NCBI GenBank assembly: GCA_017480345.1
Contig: JAFVAU010000033.1
Span: 1 to 54,584 of the forward strand
DNA from: Bacteroidales bacterium
GTDB lineage: Bacteria > Bacteroidota > Bacteroidia > Bacteroidales > UBA932
Direction of reading: 5' to 3'
DNA: 54,584 nucleotides
Shown here in pieces: positions 6,809-14,763 of the stretch. The first letter of the stretch is position 1. Each line of letters opens with the position of its first letter. Position numbers and translations under genes: made by a program. Below the pieces are notes generated by a model that saw nothing but the letters and a program-made list of their open reading frames with translations, did no database searches and had not been told where the DNA came from.

Positions 6809-8273
6809 AGAACTTTAGGATGTATTCCTGTTCATCCCGGAAGGCGTTGCACTGTTCCAAATAAGCCCTGAGCGCATCATAATCGGAGCCATCCAGGCCG
6901 CTACTCCAAAGGCGTACCCTTTCCATGGCGCGGATGATGGTTGCCGGCTCTCCGTTCTTGGTAAGTCGTTTCAAGGCGTCGATGTAGTCGATACGATACA
7001 CTGTGGGGATGATAATCTTGGGCATACCTGCCGCCGTGAGTTCCGCATTCATCATGATGCGGGATATGCGGCCATTACCATCCATGAAAGGATGGACCTC
7101 ACTGATCATGAACAGGATGAAGTATGCCTTTGCAACGGGGTCTTGAATGGCATTGTAAATCTCAAAACCTTTCTTCAATGTCCCGCGTACAAGACGATAA
7201 TCGACAAAATGCGAGTTCCCCGCCTTGTTGTTCTGTTCCTTGAAAAGTCCGGGCGTTTTTGTGGGTCTTGCAGACAGAAGGATCGAATGGCGGCGCTGGA
7301 GGATATTGATGAGGTCATCAGGGTCTTTGGGCAGGATGGACAACTCCTTTCTATTGGAGGTAATATAGAAAGTGCCTAGAACGTCGTGGCTGTCTTCATC
7401 TCTTGTAGGGAGAGCAACACCGGTATCAACAATCTGCTTGGCTTCCTCCACCTCGAACTCTGTTCCTTCAATATAGTTAGAGAAATAGCTTTCGAAGAAT
7501 GCGAAGTTCTTGTAGGCCGTCTCTGCCCCATTTATGTCAGTATAGTGCTTGAAATCTTTCTGGGAAAGATGTTCATACAGTGTGCTGAACAGGCTGATAC
7601 GCTCCGGGTCATACGGCTCTCCTGCCGCCCAGGCCTTGGCGGATTCTCCTTTCAGGGCCTCAGCTTCCCGAGTAGAAAGAATTGCGCCAATAATCTTATC
7701 AAGAAGCTTGAATTCGTTTTCTAATTGCAATTGCCTGGACATTCCACGAGCCTCATCACGAAGACGATTCAACTCGTTCTCTCCGTTTGCCAACAGCTTC
7801 TTTTCCAGTTTCTCTTCAAGTTGGGCCTGCGGGATGCACTTGGAAACTCCGTTCCTGACATAGCCCAGCTGAAGATTTTCCATGTATGCGCGGGCGGGAT
7901 TGGATATGAACAGACCGTCCAGATAGGGTATATCTTTCTCAATAGGTTTAGGGCCGGCCACGAGGTGCAGAGTAATACCTGGCAACGAGATGTTCTTAGT
8001 ATATGTATAAGTTAGATAGAAGTGACCATTTGCGGACGGCCGGAGTTCAAAGGCAGACCGGTGGCTTATCAAGGCGCCTGGATACAACTGGCCAATAATC
8101 TTGTAGAGGTTCCGACGAACGATGTTCTCCGGCGTATCAGTCAGATTGGTAGTATATACGCGGGATGCTATTTTTTGTAACTTCTCCTCCTGTTTGAGAC
8201 GTGTGATCATAGCCGACATTTTCTTGTCGGACGACGCAATCAAAATTTCTGGCAGCTGAGTATTTTTTTCCAT
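6807..8273 (-). CDS. Fic-domain protein with AbiEi-like N-terminus
   Basis: 488-residue protein in two parts. The N-terminal ~130 residues resemble the winged-helix plus linker module of type IV antitoxins (AbiEi-like: RLKQEEKLQKIASRVY, then ISHRSAFELRP). The C-terminal part is a Fic domain with the catalytic motif HPFMDGNGR at 394-402, which in this family transfers AMP or another nucleotide phosphate to a protein hydroxyl. An inhibitory-helix motif S-x-x-x-E-G (S265, E269, G270, in SNYIEG) precedes the Fic core, so this is a class II, self-restrained Fic. I placed the start at ATG 8273; the longer frame to 8378 runs through the operator repeats. The N-terminal domain may bind the flanking repeats (inference). 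Confidence 0.88.
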   Translation of the reverse strand: MEKNTQLPEILIASSDKKMSAMITRLKQEEKLQKIASRVYTTNLTDTPENIVRRNLYKIIGQLYPGALISHRSAFELRPSANGHFYLTYTYTKNISLPGITLHLVAGPKPIEKDIPYLDGLFISNPARAYMENLQLGYVRNGVSKCIPQAQLEEKLEKKLLANGENELNRLRDEARGMSRQLQLENEFKLLDKIIGAILSTREAEALKGESAKAWAAGEPYDPERISLFSTLYEHLSQKDFKHYTDINGAETAYKNFAFFESYFSNYIEGTEFEVEEAKQIVDTGVALPTRDEDSHDVLGTFYITSNRKELSILPKDPDDLINILQRRHSILLSARPTKTPGLFKEQNNKAGNSHFVDYRLVRGTLKKGFEIYNAIQDPVAKAYFILFMISEVHPFMDGNGRISRIMMNAELTAAGMPKIIIPTVYRIDYIDALKRLTKNGEPATIIRAMERVRLWSSGLDGSDYDALRAYLEQCNAFRDEQEYILKF

Positions 8274-8292
8274 TTTCGAACTTGATTTATTA

Positions 8293-8351
8293 CAAAGGTG
8301 GGTAAAATTTTCTAAATTCAGGCATCTTTTGGGGTAAAATTGTCGAAATTT
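8293..8351 (-). promoter_or_regulatory. fic promoter with tandem operator, 32 bp spacing
   Basis: Read on the minus strand: repeat A (8349-8332, ATTTCGACAATTTTACCC), repeat B 32 bp further (8317-8300, ATTTAGAAAATTTTACCC), then a near-consensus -7 box CACCTTTG (8300-8293) 19 bases before the fic ATG. The two copies differ at three of 18 positions. They fit a cooperative operator overlapping the core promoter. Confidence 0.6.
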
Positions 8352-8541
8352 ACTCTCCGAGCGCTTTTTCCATGGCATCCATGGCGTCGGACTTGGTGCT
8401 CATGGCGACGTCGATGTAGGGTTTCATGGATTTGTAGTCGGAGTGGCCGGTCCATTTCATGACGACATCCGGCGGGATGCCTTCGGAGAGGGCGTAGCAG
8501 ATGAAGGTGCGCCGGCCGGCATGGGTGCCTTCCGCTGACAT
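8350..8541 (-). pseudogene. Remnant of a tyrosine integrase (C-terminus)
   Basis: The last ~64 codons of an integrase of the same family as 5033-6373: THAGRRTFICYALSEG, then VVMKWTGHSDYKSMKPY and SDAMDAMEKALGE before the stop. The H-x-x-R, W-T-G-H and Tyr motifs are intact but the rest of the gene is gone; upstream sequence changes to unrelated DNA near 8541. The stop codon is contiguous with operator repeat A of the fic cassette. Confidence 0.85.
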
Positions 8542-8558
8542 CCCTTTGCGCACTACTC

Positions 8559-8604
8559 TTTGAGATTTCATACATATTTTTGCAGATAAATTTTGAGATT
8601 TCAT
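8559..8604 (+). promoter_or_regulatory. Orphan promoter with tandem repeat, 33 bp spacing
   Basis: TTTGAGATTTCAT occurs identically at 8559-8571 and 8592-8604. A -7 element TATTTTTG (8575-8582) lies between them on the plus strand. No plus-strand gene follows, so this looks like the promoter of a lost cassette gene caught between the integrase and primase-like remnants. Confidence 0.5.
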
Positions 8605-8815
8605 CAAAACGGGCTTTTTTTGTGTCCGGACAGGCGCGGATGTTCCGAGAGCTTCTCTTTCCAGTAGTCGAAGGCATCCACATCGGGAAAGACCAGGATC
8701 TGCCGGCCTTCCAGGATGTCCACTTTGGCACCCAGGCCGCTGCGGCAGCAGGTGTTCCCCAAAGAGACACTGGGTCATGGTCCAGCTGGCGGGAAGGATG
8801 CCCTGGGCTTTGAGC
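8604..8815 (-). pseudogene. Remnant of a DUF6371/toprim-like mobile-element protein
   Basis: Two frame-shifted pieces of one protein on the minus strand. First AQGILPASWTMTQCLFGEHLLP (about 8815-8748, written here in part), then, in another frame after a small deletion, LEGRQILVFPDVDAFDYW followed by EKLSEHPRLSGHKKSPF and a stop at 8604. GEHLL and hydrophobic-FPD-x-D-x-[FY]-D-x-W are hallmarks I associate with the DUF6371 primase-like proteins of Bacteroidetes elements. Gene decayed by deletion and frameshift. Family name moderate confidence; pseudogene status high. Confidence 0.6.
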
Positions 8816-8863
8816 CGGGGATGAGGCAGAGGGATGCCCGGACGGGCCGGGGATGAGGGTTGA

Positions 8864-9169
8864 TTATTTCAGGCGCTTCCAATAGCCGCCGTTGGAGGGG
8901 CCAACGTGTTCTACAAGTCCCATGTCCTGGAGGACTTTCATGTCACGCTTAATAGTGCGCATGACTACCCCAAATCTAGCCGCCAACACAACAGTGTTAA
9001 CCCTTTCATTTTTGGTGACATTTTCTATGTCACCGATAGGTAGCATTTCAAGTATAACTCGCTGTCTTTCAGTTAACTTTTTGGTGACATCTTTGGTGAC
9101 ATTTTTGGTGTCATCGGCCTTGATGAGCCTGCCGGTCTTGGGGTCTATCTGACCAAACGGCCTCCCAGT
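8864..9169 (-). pseudogene. C-terminal HTH fragment of an AlbA_4-type regulator
   Basis: An open frame with no start codon from a stop at about 9170 down to 8864. It reads DPKTGRLIKADDTKNVTKDV, then KLTERQRVILEML and a winged helix with RTIKRDMKVLQDMGLVEHVG and a final GGYWKRLK. This is the tail of the large AlbA_4/RecG-like DNA-binding proteins common in Bacteroidetes. A short version starting at the Met at 9046 (60 aa) could still be translated as a bare HTH. The N-terminal DNA-binding/ATPase-like part is absent. Confidence 0.65.
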
Positions 9170-9221
9170 TTATTGGATGGCCGAATTAAGGTGGTGCCTG
9201 GAGGAAGTGATGATTTGACAG

Positions 9222-9557
9222 TTATTCTGTCACAAGAGAGTAATTGGTGCTTCGGCCGCCTTCGTCATTTTTGCGGAGGATGCCTTTTTCAACAAGGTCT
9301 TTAATATCGTTCAGCGCCGTATCTGTCGAGCATTTTCCAATCTTGGCCCACTTGCCGGAAGTGAATTTGCCGAAGAAGCCGTCGAACTGCATGTTGATAA
9401 TCTTGCGCTGGCGCTCGTTCACTGCCAGGTCGCGGTGATTCTCCCAAAAGCGGGCCTTGGCAAGAACAGATGCAAGCGTCTCTTCCGTGGAGGATAGGGC
9501 CCGGTCGAAGCAGTCCAGGAACCAGAGGAGCCAGGCGGTAAAAAGCAAGTTATTCAC
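9222..9557 (-). pseudogene. C-terminal fragment of a DUF4172-type Fic protein
   Basis: About 111 codons matching the C-terminal winged-helix part of Fic proteins of the DUF4172 type: WLLWFLDCFDRAL, FWENHRDLAVNERQRKIINM, then KWAKIGKCSTDTALNDI and GGRSTNYSLV. The Fic catalytic motif and all preceding sequence are missing; the only start available is a GTG at 9557. It is a relic of a different Fic gene from the intact one at 6807-8273, so the site has hosted at least two Fic genes. Confidence 0.75.
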
Positions 9558-9560
9558 CGA

Positions 9561-9683
9561 TTATTTCTTCTTGAACGCCTCGCCAACGGCCTGGCCTATA
9601 TCCTTGCCGTGATTGGCGTGAACCGTTTTGAAAAGAAGGTTGACCAGCTCGGACGCATCATCGGAATAGACGAGCAGTAACGC
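9561..9683 (-). pseudogene. Unassigned coding fragment
   Basis: An in-frame piece without a start codon reading LLVYSDDASELVNLLFKTVH, then ANHGKDIGQAVGEAFKKK and a stop at 9561. Composition looks like a genuine protein end, but I do not recognise the family. It sits between the Fic relic and the sialidase-like gene. Confidence 0.4.
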
Positions 9684-9687
9684 TCAT

Positions 9688-10809
9688 CTACCAAACTCGA
9701 ACGACGCACACGTCCTCCTTGTTGACGGTGAGCGCTATCCAGAGGGTGTCGTCCTGGACGAATGCCTTGGGATAATTGTAACCGAGGGTCTTGTATCGGC
9801 CATCCTTCCTTCGCGAAGGCAAGTCCCCGGGACCGGCAAGCAGGTACGCCTTGTCAAAGAGGTAGCCGTCTTCAGAAAAGGCCAGCACAAGACAACGGCG
9901 GGATTTGCTGCCGGTGGGATTGCCCACCCAGAAGGACCGGCCGTCCGGCAGGGACCCGGCGCACTGCTTTGAGCGGGAATCCGGGATGTCGGAGAGCTGG
10001 GGCGCACTCCAGGACACTCCCCTGTCAGCCGACAGCGAGTAAAGCTTCCGGAAAGAGGACTGTTGGTCCCGGAAAAACATGACAAGGCGCCCGTCACGGG
10101 TCTCGTACTGGCTGGGCTCAAGCGGTTTTCCCTCGCCTTCAGGGAAGACCGCTTTCTTCCATCCTTCGGTTCCGGCGGGGTCATCCGTATAGACAGGGCA
10201 AAGCGTAGCGCCGGGCCGAAAATGAACGGCTCCGACAGTCCTGCCGCACGGAAGGGTCAGCGGGTCCTGCTCGAAAATGCCATCCACTGGCGTCCCGTTT
10301 GCCATGAGGACGGGCTCCGGTGCGCACCACCTCTCCCCATCCGTGGTCGATATGAAAAAGGCCTTCCCGCCCTTCGTGCGGTCGGTGGCGCAGATGTAGT
10401 TCACAAGGGCCGTGAGCGTATCTCCGCGAGGCAGCCATCCTCCAGGAGAAGCAAAGAAGTCCTCCGTGGGCGGAACAAGGAGGGATGGGGCCTCCCAGGA
10501 TCGGCCATCGACACTCCGAGAGAACATGATGCGGGTATCCGGCATGTCCTCGTCCTGCGCAGACTCCTGCCACATGCAGTAGAACTGTCCTTTAAAACGG
10601 GTCAGCACGGCATTGTTGACGTACCCGTCCGAACGGTGAACTTCCGCCCACTCGGAGCGGGCAAACCTGGGCAGCCCGAAGGACAGCGTGTCTTCAGGTA
10701 AGATGAGCCCTTTCTCCATCCTCGGGATTAACACGGAGGTCTCCACTTGGCAGCCGCTGAAAATGAGGAGCCACAGAAGGACGTATTTGGTGAGTGCGCG
10801 CATCGCCAC
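9688..10809 (-). CDS. Sialidase-like (BNR-repeat) lipoprotein
   Basis: 373 residues with a lipoprotein signal peptide (LLWLLIFSGC, lipidation Cys near 20), so probably anchored in the cell envelope. The body has repeated beta-propeller blades with Asp-box-like motifs: SRSVDGRSW, STTDGERW and the canonical SADRGVSW near 275. This fits the exo-alpha-sialidase/neuraminidase fold, found in many Bacteroidetes glycan-degrading proteins. Catalytic residues cannot be assigned with certainty by eye, so the glycan substrate is open. Start is MAMRAL or MRAL two codons later. It is divergent from the C69 dipeptidase, with back-to-back promoters in 78 bases. Confidence 0.7.
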   Translation of the reverse strand: MAMRALTKYVLLWLLIFSGCQVETSVLIPRMEKGLILPEDTLSFGLPRFARSEWAEVHRSDGYVNNAVLTRFKGQFYCMWQESAQDEDMPDTRIMFSRSVDGRSWEAPSLLVPPTEDFFASPGGWLPRGDTLTALVNYICATDRTKGGKAFFISTTDGERWCAPEPVLMANGTPVDGIFEQDPLTLPCGRTVGAVHFRPGATLCPVYTDDPAGTEGWKKAVFPEGEGKPLEPSQYETRDGRLVMFFRDQQSSFRKLYSLSADRGVSWSAPQLSDIPDSRSKQCAGSLPDGRSFWVGNPTGSKSRRCLVLAFSEDGYLFDKAYLLAGPGDLPSRRKDGRYKTLGYNYPKAFVQDDTLWIALTVNKEDVCVVRVW

Positions 10810-10829
10810 ATATTCATCTCGAATAGATG

Positions 10830-10837
10830 CAAAGATA
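10830..10837 (-). promoter_or_regulatory. -7 promoter element TATCTTTG (sialidase-like gene)
   Basis: Exact TAnnTTTG match 20 bases before the start of the leftward gene. Confidence 0.55.
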
Positions 10838-10850
10838 CTTCTTTTTTTTC

Positions 10851-10858
10851 TATCTTTG
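10851..10858 (+). promoter_or_regulatory. -7 promoter element TATCTTTG (C69 dipeptidase)
   Basis: Exact match on the opposite strand, 13 bases from the leftward element. The -33 region of this promoter overlaps the -7 region of the other, so the two genes probably interfere or are co-regulated. Confidence 0.55.
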
Positions 10859-10887
10859 TAAGGATGAGCATCACAACCCTTACATAC

Positions 10888-12423
10888 ATGAAACGTCTAT
10901 TCACCCTGCTGCTTACTGTAGTCTTTACCCTGCCGCTTCACGCGCAGGAATTTGACGGCCAAAGTTGTACCTCCATCATGGTGGGCCGGAAGGCCTCCGC
11001 AGACGGTTCCGTCATCACATCGCACACCTGCGACGGCAGGTATCGCACCTGGGTCCAGATGGAACCCGCCGCTGACCATGCACCCGGGTCGATGCACCCC
11101 GTACTCAGAGGCACCATGCAGACAAAATTCCGCGGCGACACCACCGGTGTCAAACTGATGGGAGAGATTCCCCAAGTGGCGCATACCTATGCCTATCTCA
11201 ACACGGCCTACCCCTGCCTCAACGAGAAGCAGCTGGCCATGGGCGAAACCACCTTCGGCGGGCCGGACACACTCGTTAACAAGGCCGGCTGGTTTACCAT
11301 CGAGGAGCTGGAGCGCGTGGCCCTGCAGCGCTGCGACAACGCCCGGGACGCCATCCGCCTCATGGGCGCTCTGGCGGAGCAGTACGGCTACGGGGACGGC
11401 GGCGAATGCCTCACGGTGGCCGACAAGAACGAGGTCTGGCAGTTCGAGATTGTGGGTATCGGCAAGGAGAAAATCGGTGCTGCCTGGGTGGCAAAACGCA
11501 TTCCCGACGACCACGTGGGCGTGTCGGCCAATATTCCGCGCATCGGAAAGATTGACCGCAAGGACAAAGACATGATGGCCTCCGCCAACGTGGAACAGGT
11601 AGCCAGGGACAACGGCCTCTGGGACGGGAAAGGCACGTTAGTTTTCTGGAAGGCCTTCAATACGGACTATGCCAAAGGCAAGAACTTCAACGACCGGGAG
11701 TGGTTCATCCTCAGCCATTTGGCACCATCGCTAGGCCTAACGTACGACATGGACGAACTCCCCTTCTCCGTGAAGCCGGACAAGCCCGTGGACATTCGCG
11801 AAGTGATGGCCCTCTACCGGGAGACCTACGAGGGGACGGACTTTGACATGACCAAGAACATAAAGCTAGCGCGCCCCGCTACCAAAAAGCACCCGGTCGA
11901 CACCGTAGTGAGCCCCGTAGCCAATCCCTGGCTCACCACCACCCTGCGCAACACCCTCAACACCATCGCCCCGGAAACCGTGGAGTTCCGCCGGACTGTG
12001 GCCGTGGCCTGGTGCGCCTACAGTCACATCACCCAGCTCCGCAGCTGGCTCCCGGACGAAGTGGGCGGCGTCTGCTGGATTTCCGTTGACAATCCCGGCC
12101 AGAGTCCCCGGATCCCGGTATTCTGCGGCACCACCACCCTCCCCGGGAACTTTGAGGTCTGCGGTCAGAAGCAGTATTTGCCGGACAGTTACCTGTGGCA
12201 GTTCCGCCGCGCCAATAAGTTGGCCACCCTGTCCTGGCAGACCACCAAGGAAGGCTTTAACAAGGAGATTCTCCGCTTGGAAGACATGGCCTTCAAGGGT
12301 CTTCCCGTCGCAGGCTCCCCCACCGTCCTCAACGCCTACACGGAATACATCTACAACGAGAGTGTCCGTGCCTGGCAGGCCCTGGAGGACAAATACTGGC
12401 TCCAGTTCGGAATGGGCTTCTGA
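10888..12423 (+). CDS. C69-family dipeptidase, exported
   Basis: Ntn-hydrolase dipeptidase of family C69 (PepD type), about 511 residues. A cleavable signal peptide (KRLFTLLLTVVFTLPLHA) is followed by Q-E-F-D-G-Q-S and then the expected catalytic cysteine in SCTSIMVGRKASADGS; in this family the Cys becomes the N-terminal nucleophile after pro-peptide removal. Later family landmarks include GETTFGG and YGYGDGGECLTVAD. Start at ATG 10888 gives the signal peptide directly; ATG 10864 in frame would add eight residues. Acts in the periplasm or outside on short peptides. Divergent from the sialidase-like lipoprotein; both could serve degradation of host or dietary glycoprotein (inference). Confidence 0.88.
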   Translation: MKRLFTLLLTVVFTLPLHAQEFDGQSCTSIMVGRKASADGSVITSHTCDGRYRTWVQMEPAADHAPGSMHPVLRGTMQTKFRGDTTGVKLMGEIPQVAHTYAYLNTAYPCLNEKQLAMGETTFGGPDTLVNKAGWFTIEELERVALQRCDNARDAIRLMGALAEQYGYGDGGECLTVADKNEVWQFEIVGIGKEKIGAAWVAKRIPDDHVGVSANIPRIGKIDRKDKDMMASANVEQVARDNGLWDGKGTLVFWKAFNTDYAKGKNFNDREWFILSHLAPSLGLTYDMDELPFSVKPDKPVDIREVMALYRETYEGTDFDMTKNIKLARPATKKHPVDTVVSPVANPWLTTTLRNTLNTIAPETVEFRRTVAVAWCAYSHITQLRSWLPDEVGGVCWISVDNPGQSPRIPVFCGTTTLPGNFEVCGQKQYLPDSYLWQFRRANKLATLSWQTTKEGFNKEILRLEDMAFKGLPVAGSPTVLNAYTEYIYNESVRAWQALEDKYWLQFGMGF

Positions 12424-12624
12424 TAACAACTTCAAGAATAGGCACTATGCGGACCTGTTTTATACACCTTTCCGAGAATTCTGCAAAATTTTCCCATCGG
12501 AATGGGAAATCCTTCGGGCGGTGTCTTTGGGCTTGTCGTATCGGCGTTTCCAGCCGATTTCCAGGTTCGCTCCGACATCACAACAAAGTCCCTGACAACC
12601 GACGCACGAGCGATTCCTTATACT

Positions 12625-13431
12625 TTATTGCTTTTGGTACGCTCCGGGAGGCATCCCTGTATGCCGCTTGAAATAGCGGTTGAAATAGGGAGCATCAGGA
12701 AACTCAAGCGCCTCGCTCACTTGCAAGGCTGTCTGACCTTGCGACAGCAGGAGCTTTGCCCGCTGGATGGTAGCCCGGTGAATCCAACTCATGGCACTTT
12801 CTCCGCTGACAGCTTTCACAATGGCCGAAAGATGGTGGGCCGATATCCCAAGTTTATCGGCATAGAAGGGAATTCTGCGATTTTGCATACACCATGCATT
12901 GACGGCTTCGATAAATTGGGTAAAAAGTTCCTCCGACCTCAAACTTTTCTTCCTTGGGGCAGCACCTTCAATCATCAGGGCTTTGGAGATAAATGCCTTG
13001 GAGAGGGTTTGGACATAATCCGTTGCCTTGTCCCGCAGCCCCCGCCAGATGGCTGTCATCAGCGCCTCCATGTCTTCTTTTTCTTCCCCCTGTGGGGAAA
13101 CCAGAACAAGGTGGTCCAAAGCCTCGTCTCCAAAAGCCATCAGGCGGACTTCCATATCCGGACTTCTTTCTAAAAGTTCTATGACGCAGCCGGGAGGAAC
13201 AATCATCAATGCTCCTGTCCGAAGTTCCACCTGCACAAGATTGACGAGGAATTGAGCCGTTCCCTGAAGGACATATATTGCCCTCATTTTGGGGGCAAGA
13301 TAAGGTTGCCCGGCCCGATATGGAATAAGGTCCATCGATACGCGGAGGTTCATGGCATAATCACCGGCGGCCATAATCGTGCTGCTGCGGTAGCCTTCCG
13401 GTACAATCAATGGTTGAATCTGCGACTTCAT
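12625..13431 (-). CDS. AraC-family transcriptional regulator
   Basis: 268 residues with an N-terminal cupin-like ligand domain (about 1-150) and a C-terminal double helix-turn-helix. The HTH is visible as FYADKLGISAHHLSAIVKAV and ALEFPDAPYFNRYFKRHTG ending in MPPGAYQKQ, the standard AraC tail. I set the start at ATG 13431 (MKSQIQPLIVPEG); the longer frame to 13539 adds residues unlike any family N-terminus and overlaps promoter DNA. It is divergent from the HXXEE membrane protein, with about 115 bases between, and probably regulates it and/or itself. Confidence 0.88.
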   Translation of the reverse strand: MKSQIQPLIVPEGYRSSTIMAAGDYAMNLRVSMDLIPYRAGQPYLAPKMRAIYVLQGTAQFLVNLVQVELRTGALMIVPPGCVIELLERSPDMEVRLMAFGDEALDHLVLVSPQGEEKEDMEALMTAIWRGLRDKATDYVQTLSKAFISKALMIEGAAPRKKSLRSEELFTQFIEAVNAWCMQNRRIPFYADKLGISAHHLSAIVKAVSGESAMSWIHRATIQRAKLLLSQGQTALQVSEALEFPDAPYFNRYFKRHTGMPPGAYQKQ

Positions 13432-13510
13432 AAAGACAAAAATAGGACAATCCATACAAAAAGACAATATTTCCATCCAAAAAGTCCAGCAAATACTCCT
13501 AATTTCACGG

Positions 13511-13518
13511 TAATTTTG
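13511..13518 (+). promoter_or_regulatory. -7 promoter element TAATTTTG
   Basis: Exact match 29 bases upstream of the HXXEE membrane protein start, in the divergent AraC intergenic region. Confidence 0.5.
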
Positions 13519-13547
13519 CAATGTGAAATAAAAAAGCAATACTGATT

Positions 13548-14174
13548 ATGAAAAAGTTCGGTTTCTGGATCTTGAAGAACAACATCCACATTATGACGCT
13601 CATCTTCTTAGGATGGGCCGTATGGGGCTTCTGCAACTGGCAAAACCTGATGCTTGTTCAGAAACTCACTCTTGGGCTGTACGCCTTCATGATTGTCCAC
13701 GAGTATGAGGAAAGTTATAAGGGCCGTTTCCTTGACCTCCTGGCAGGAAGGGTGCTCCAAATTGACTGGCGCTCGCTCACACCCGGAGTAACGCATATCT
13801 CGCAGGCATTGTACATTACACTGGCCTTTTCCGCAGCGATGATTTGGCCTGAACAATTATGGCTTACATTTGCAGTAATCATCCTCTGCATCTTTGAGGG
13901 TTTCGTTCATACCTGGGGCATCGTGATGTTTCGTTTGCACAGTGTGTCGCCCGGGTGGTGGACGGCGGTTTTGATGTGCGCATACGCTATATGGGCAATC
14001 ATTGTCATTAACAGAAATATAGACTACACCGGTATACAGTGGCTGTGGGGAGCACTATGCTTTCTGGGAAGTTTTCTGTGCATGGAAGTATTGTTCCAGA
14101 CCTTGTTGGATAAACCGATGAAAGAGAAAGTTGCATCGGCCCGGCGATTCTTTGGGGAACGTTTTGGCAAATAA
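13548..14174 (+). CDS. HXXEE-domain membrane protein
   Basis: 208-residue membrane protein with five to six hydrophobic segments (about 13-30, 38-50, 80-96, 104-125, 137-153, 161-180). The family signature H-x-x-E-E is present as HEYEES near residue 51, and a second conserved His appears in FVHTWG. HXXEE proteins have no established function; the His/Glu residues suggest metal binding or a membrane enzyme. It is divergent from an AraC regulator, so it is probably an inducible gene. A convincing terminator follows at 14273. Confidence 0.8.
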   Translation: MKKFGFWILKNNIHIMTLIFLGWAVWGFCNWQNLMLVQKLTLGLYAFMIVHEYEESYKGRFLDLLAGRVLQIDWRSLTPGVTHISQALYITLAFSAAMIWPEQLWLTFAVIILCIFEGFVHTWGIVMFRLHSVSPGWWTAVLMCAYAIWAIIVINRNIDYTGIQWLWGALCFLGSFLCMEVLFQTLLDKPMKEKVASARRFFGERFGK

Positions 14175-14272
14175 TCAAACAATTAAATACGACGATATTA
14201 ATCGAGTGCTGATTTCGCTGTATTTTGGGACGGTGATGCCGTAGTCCTGGACTCCAGTCCATCCGCCATCAG

Positions 14273-14302
14273 CGCCCTGGCCTCACGGCCGGGGCGTTTT
14301 CT
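14273..14302 (+). terminator. Rho-independent terminator
   Basis: CGCCCTGGCC, loop TCAC, GGCCGGGGCG (one T-G pair), then TTTTCTTT. It ends the HXXEE transcript. Confidence 0.75.
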
Positions 14303-14342
14303 TTGTCATGTTGTTGGATTTTAGTAAATTTACGCCGATAAA

Positions 14343-14552
14343 TTGAGATTTGAGGTTTTTATGAATATGTCTCTAAAGAATCGTATTTTTTACGGTAGCT
14401 TGTTTGCTGTGATGGCAGTTTTATGGCTGATTCAGATTCTACTTGATACCGGTTCAGTGGTACTTAAAATTCTTGGTTTCTCTGCATGTGTTGTTATAGC
14501 CACGGGGCATTTTGTCAGTTACTATAGGGAGAAAAAGAATTCAAACAAATAA
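14343..14552 (+). CDS. Small membrane protein, 63-69 aa
   Basis: Two hydrophobic segments (FYGSLFAVMAVLWLIQILL and VVLKILGFSACVVIATGHFV) joined by a short polar loop and followed by a basic tail (YREKKNSNK). No family recognised. The Met at 14361 (MNMSLKN) gives a more typical short N-terminus than the first ATG at 14343. A TAAATTTA word about 15 bases upstream could be a weak promoter. Probably a genuine two-helix inner-membrane protein; function unknown. Confidence 0.5.
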   Translation: MRFEVFMNMSLKNRIFYGSLFAVMAVLWLIQILLDTGSVVLKILGFSACVVIATGHFVSYYREKKNSNK

Positions 14553-14612
14553 GGTAAATTCAGATTTATAGGTATAACAAGGCCTCAGTAGTCCGGGTGC
14601 TCGCGGAAGTAG

Positions 14613-14657
14613 TCGGCCGATGCCATGGACGCGATGGAAAGAGCCCTCGCCGAATAA
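14613..14657 (+). pseudogene. Possible integrase tail remnant
   Basis: In-frame residues SADAMDAMERALAE before a stop, preceded at once by a stop codon. This resembles the end of the integrase remnant at 8350 (SDAMDAMEKALGE). The opposite strand is also open and reads MASADYFREHPDY before a stop, so the assignment is uncertain. If correct, it marks a third integrase scar. Confidence 0.35.
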
Positions 14658-14679
14658 GGAAAAATGTGGCGAGCTTGTG

Positions 14680-14738
14680 TTATTCGCCCCAAAAAGTGTA
14701 ACGATTTTGAATTATTCGCCCAAAAAAGTGTAAATTTG
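14680..14738 (+). promoter_or_regulatory. Tandem-operator promoter of DUF4143 gene, 32 bp spacing
   Basis: A 22 bp word beginning TTATTCGCCC and ending AAAAGTGTAA occurs at 14680-14701 and 14712-14733 with one mismatch. The second copy overlaps the -7 element TAAATTTG (14731-14738), 25 bases before the ATPase ATG. The layout matches the fic promoter: two direct repeats three helical turns apart, the nearer one on the -7 box. Confidence 0.65.
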
Positions 14739-14763
14739 CATCTAGACCATAGAACGAGCCCCT

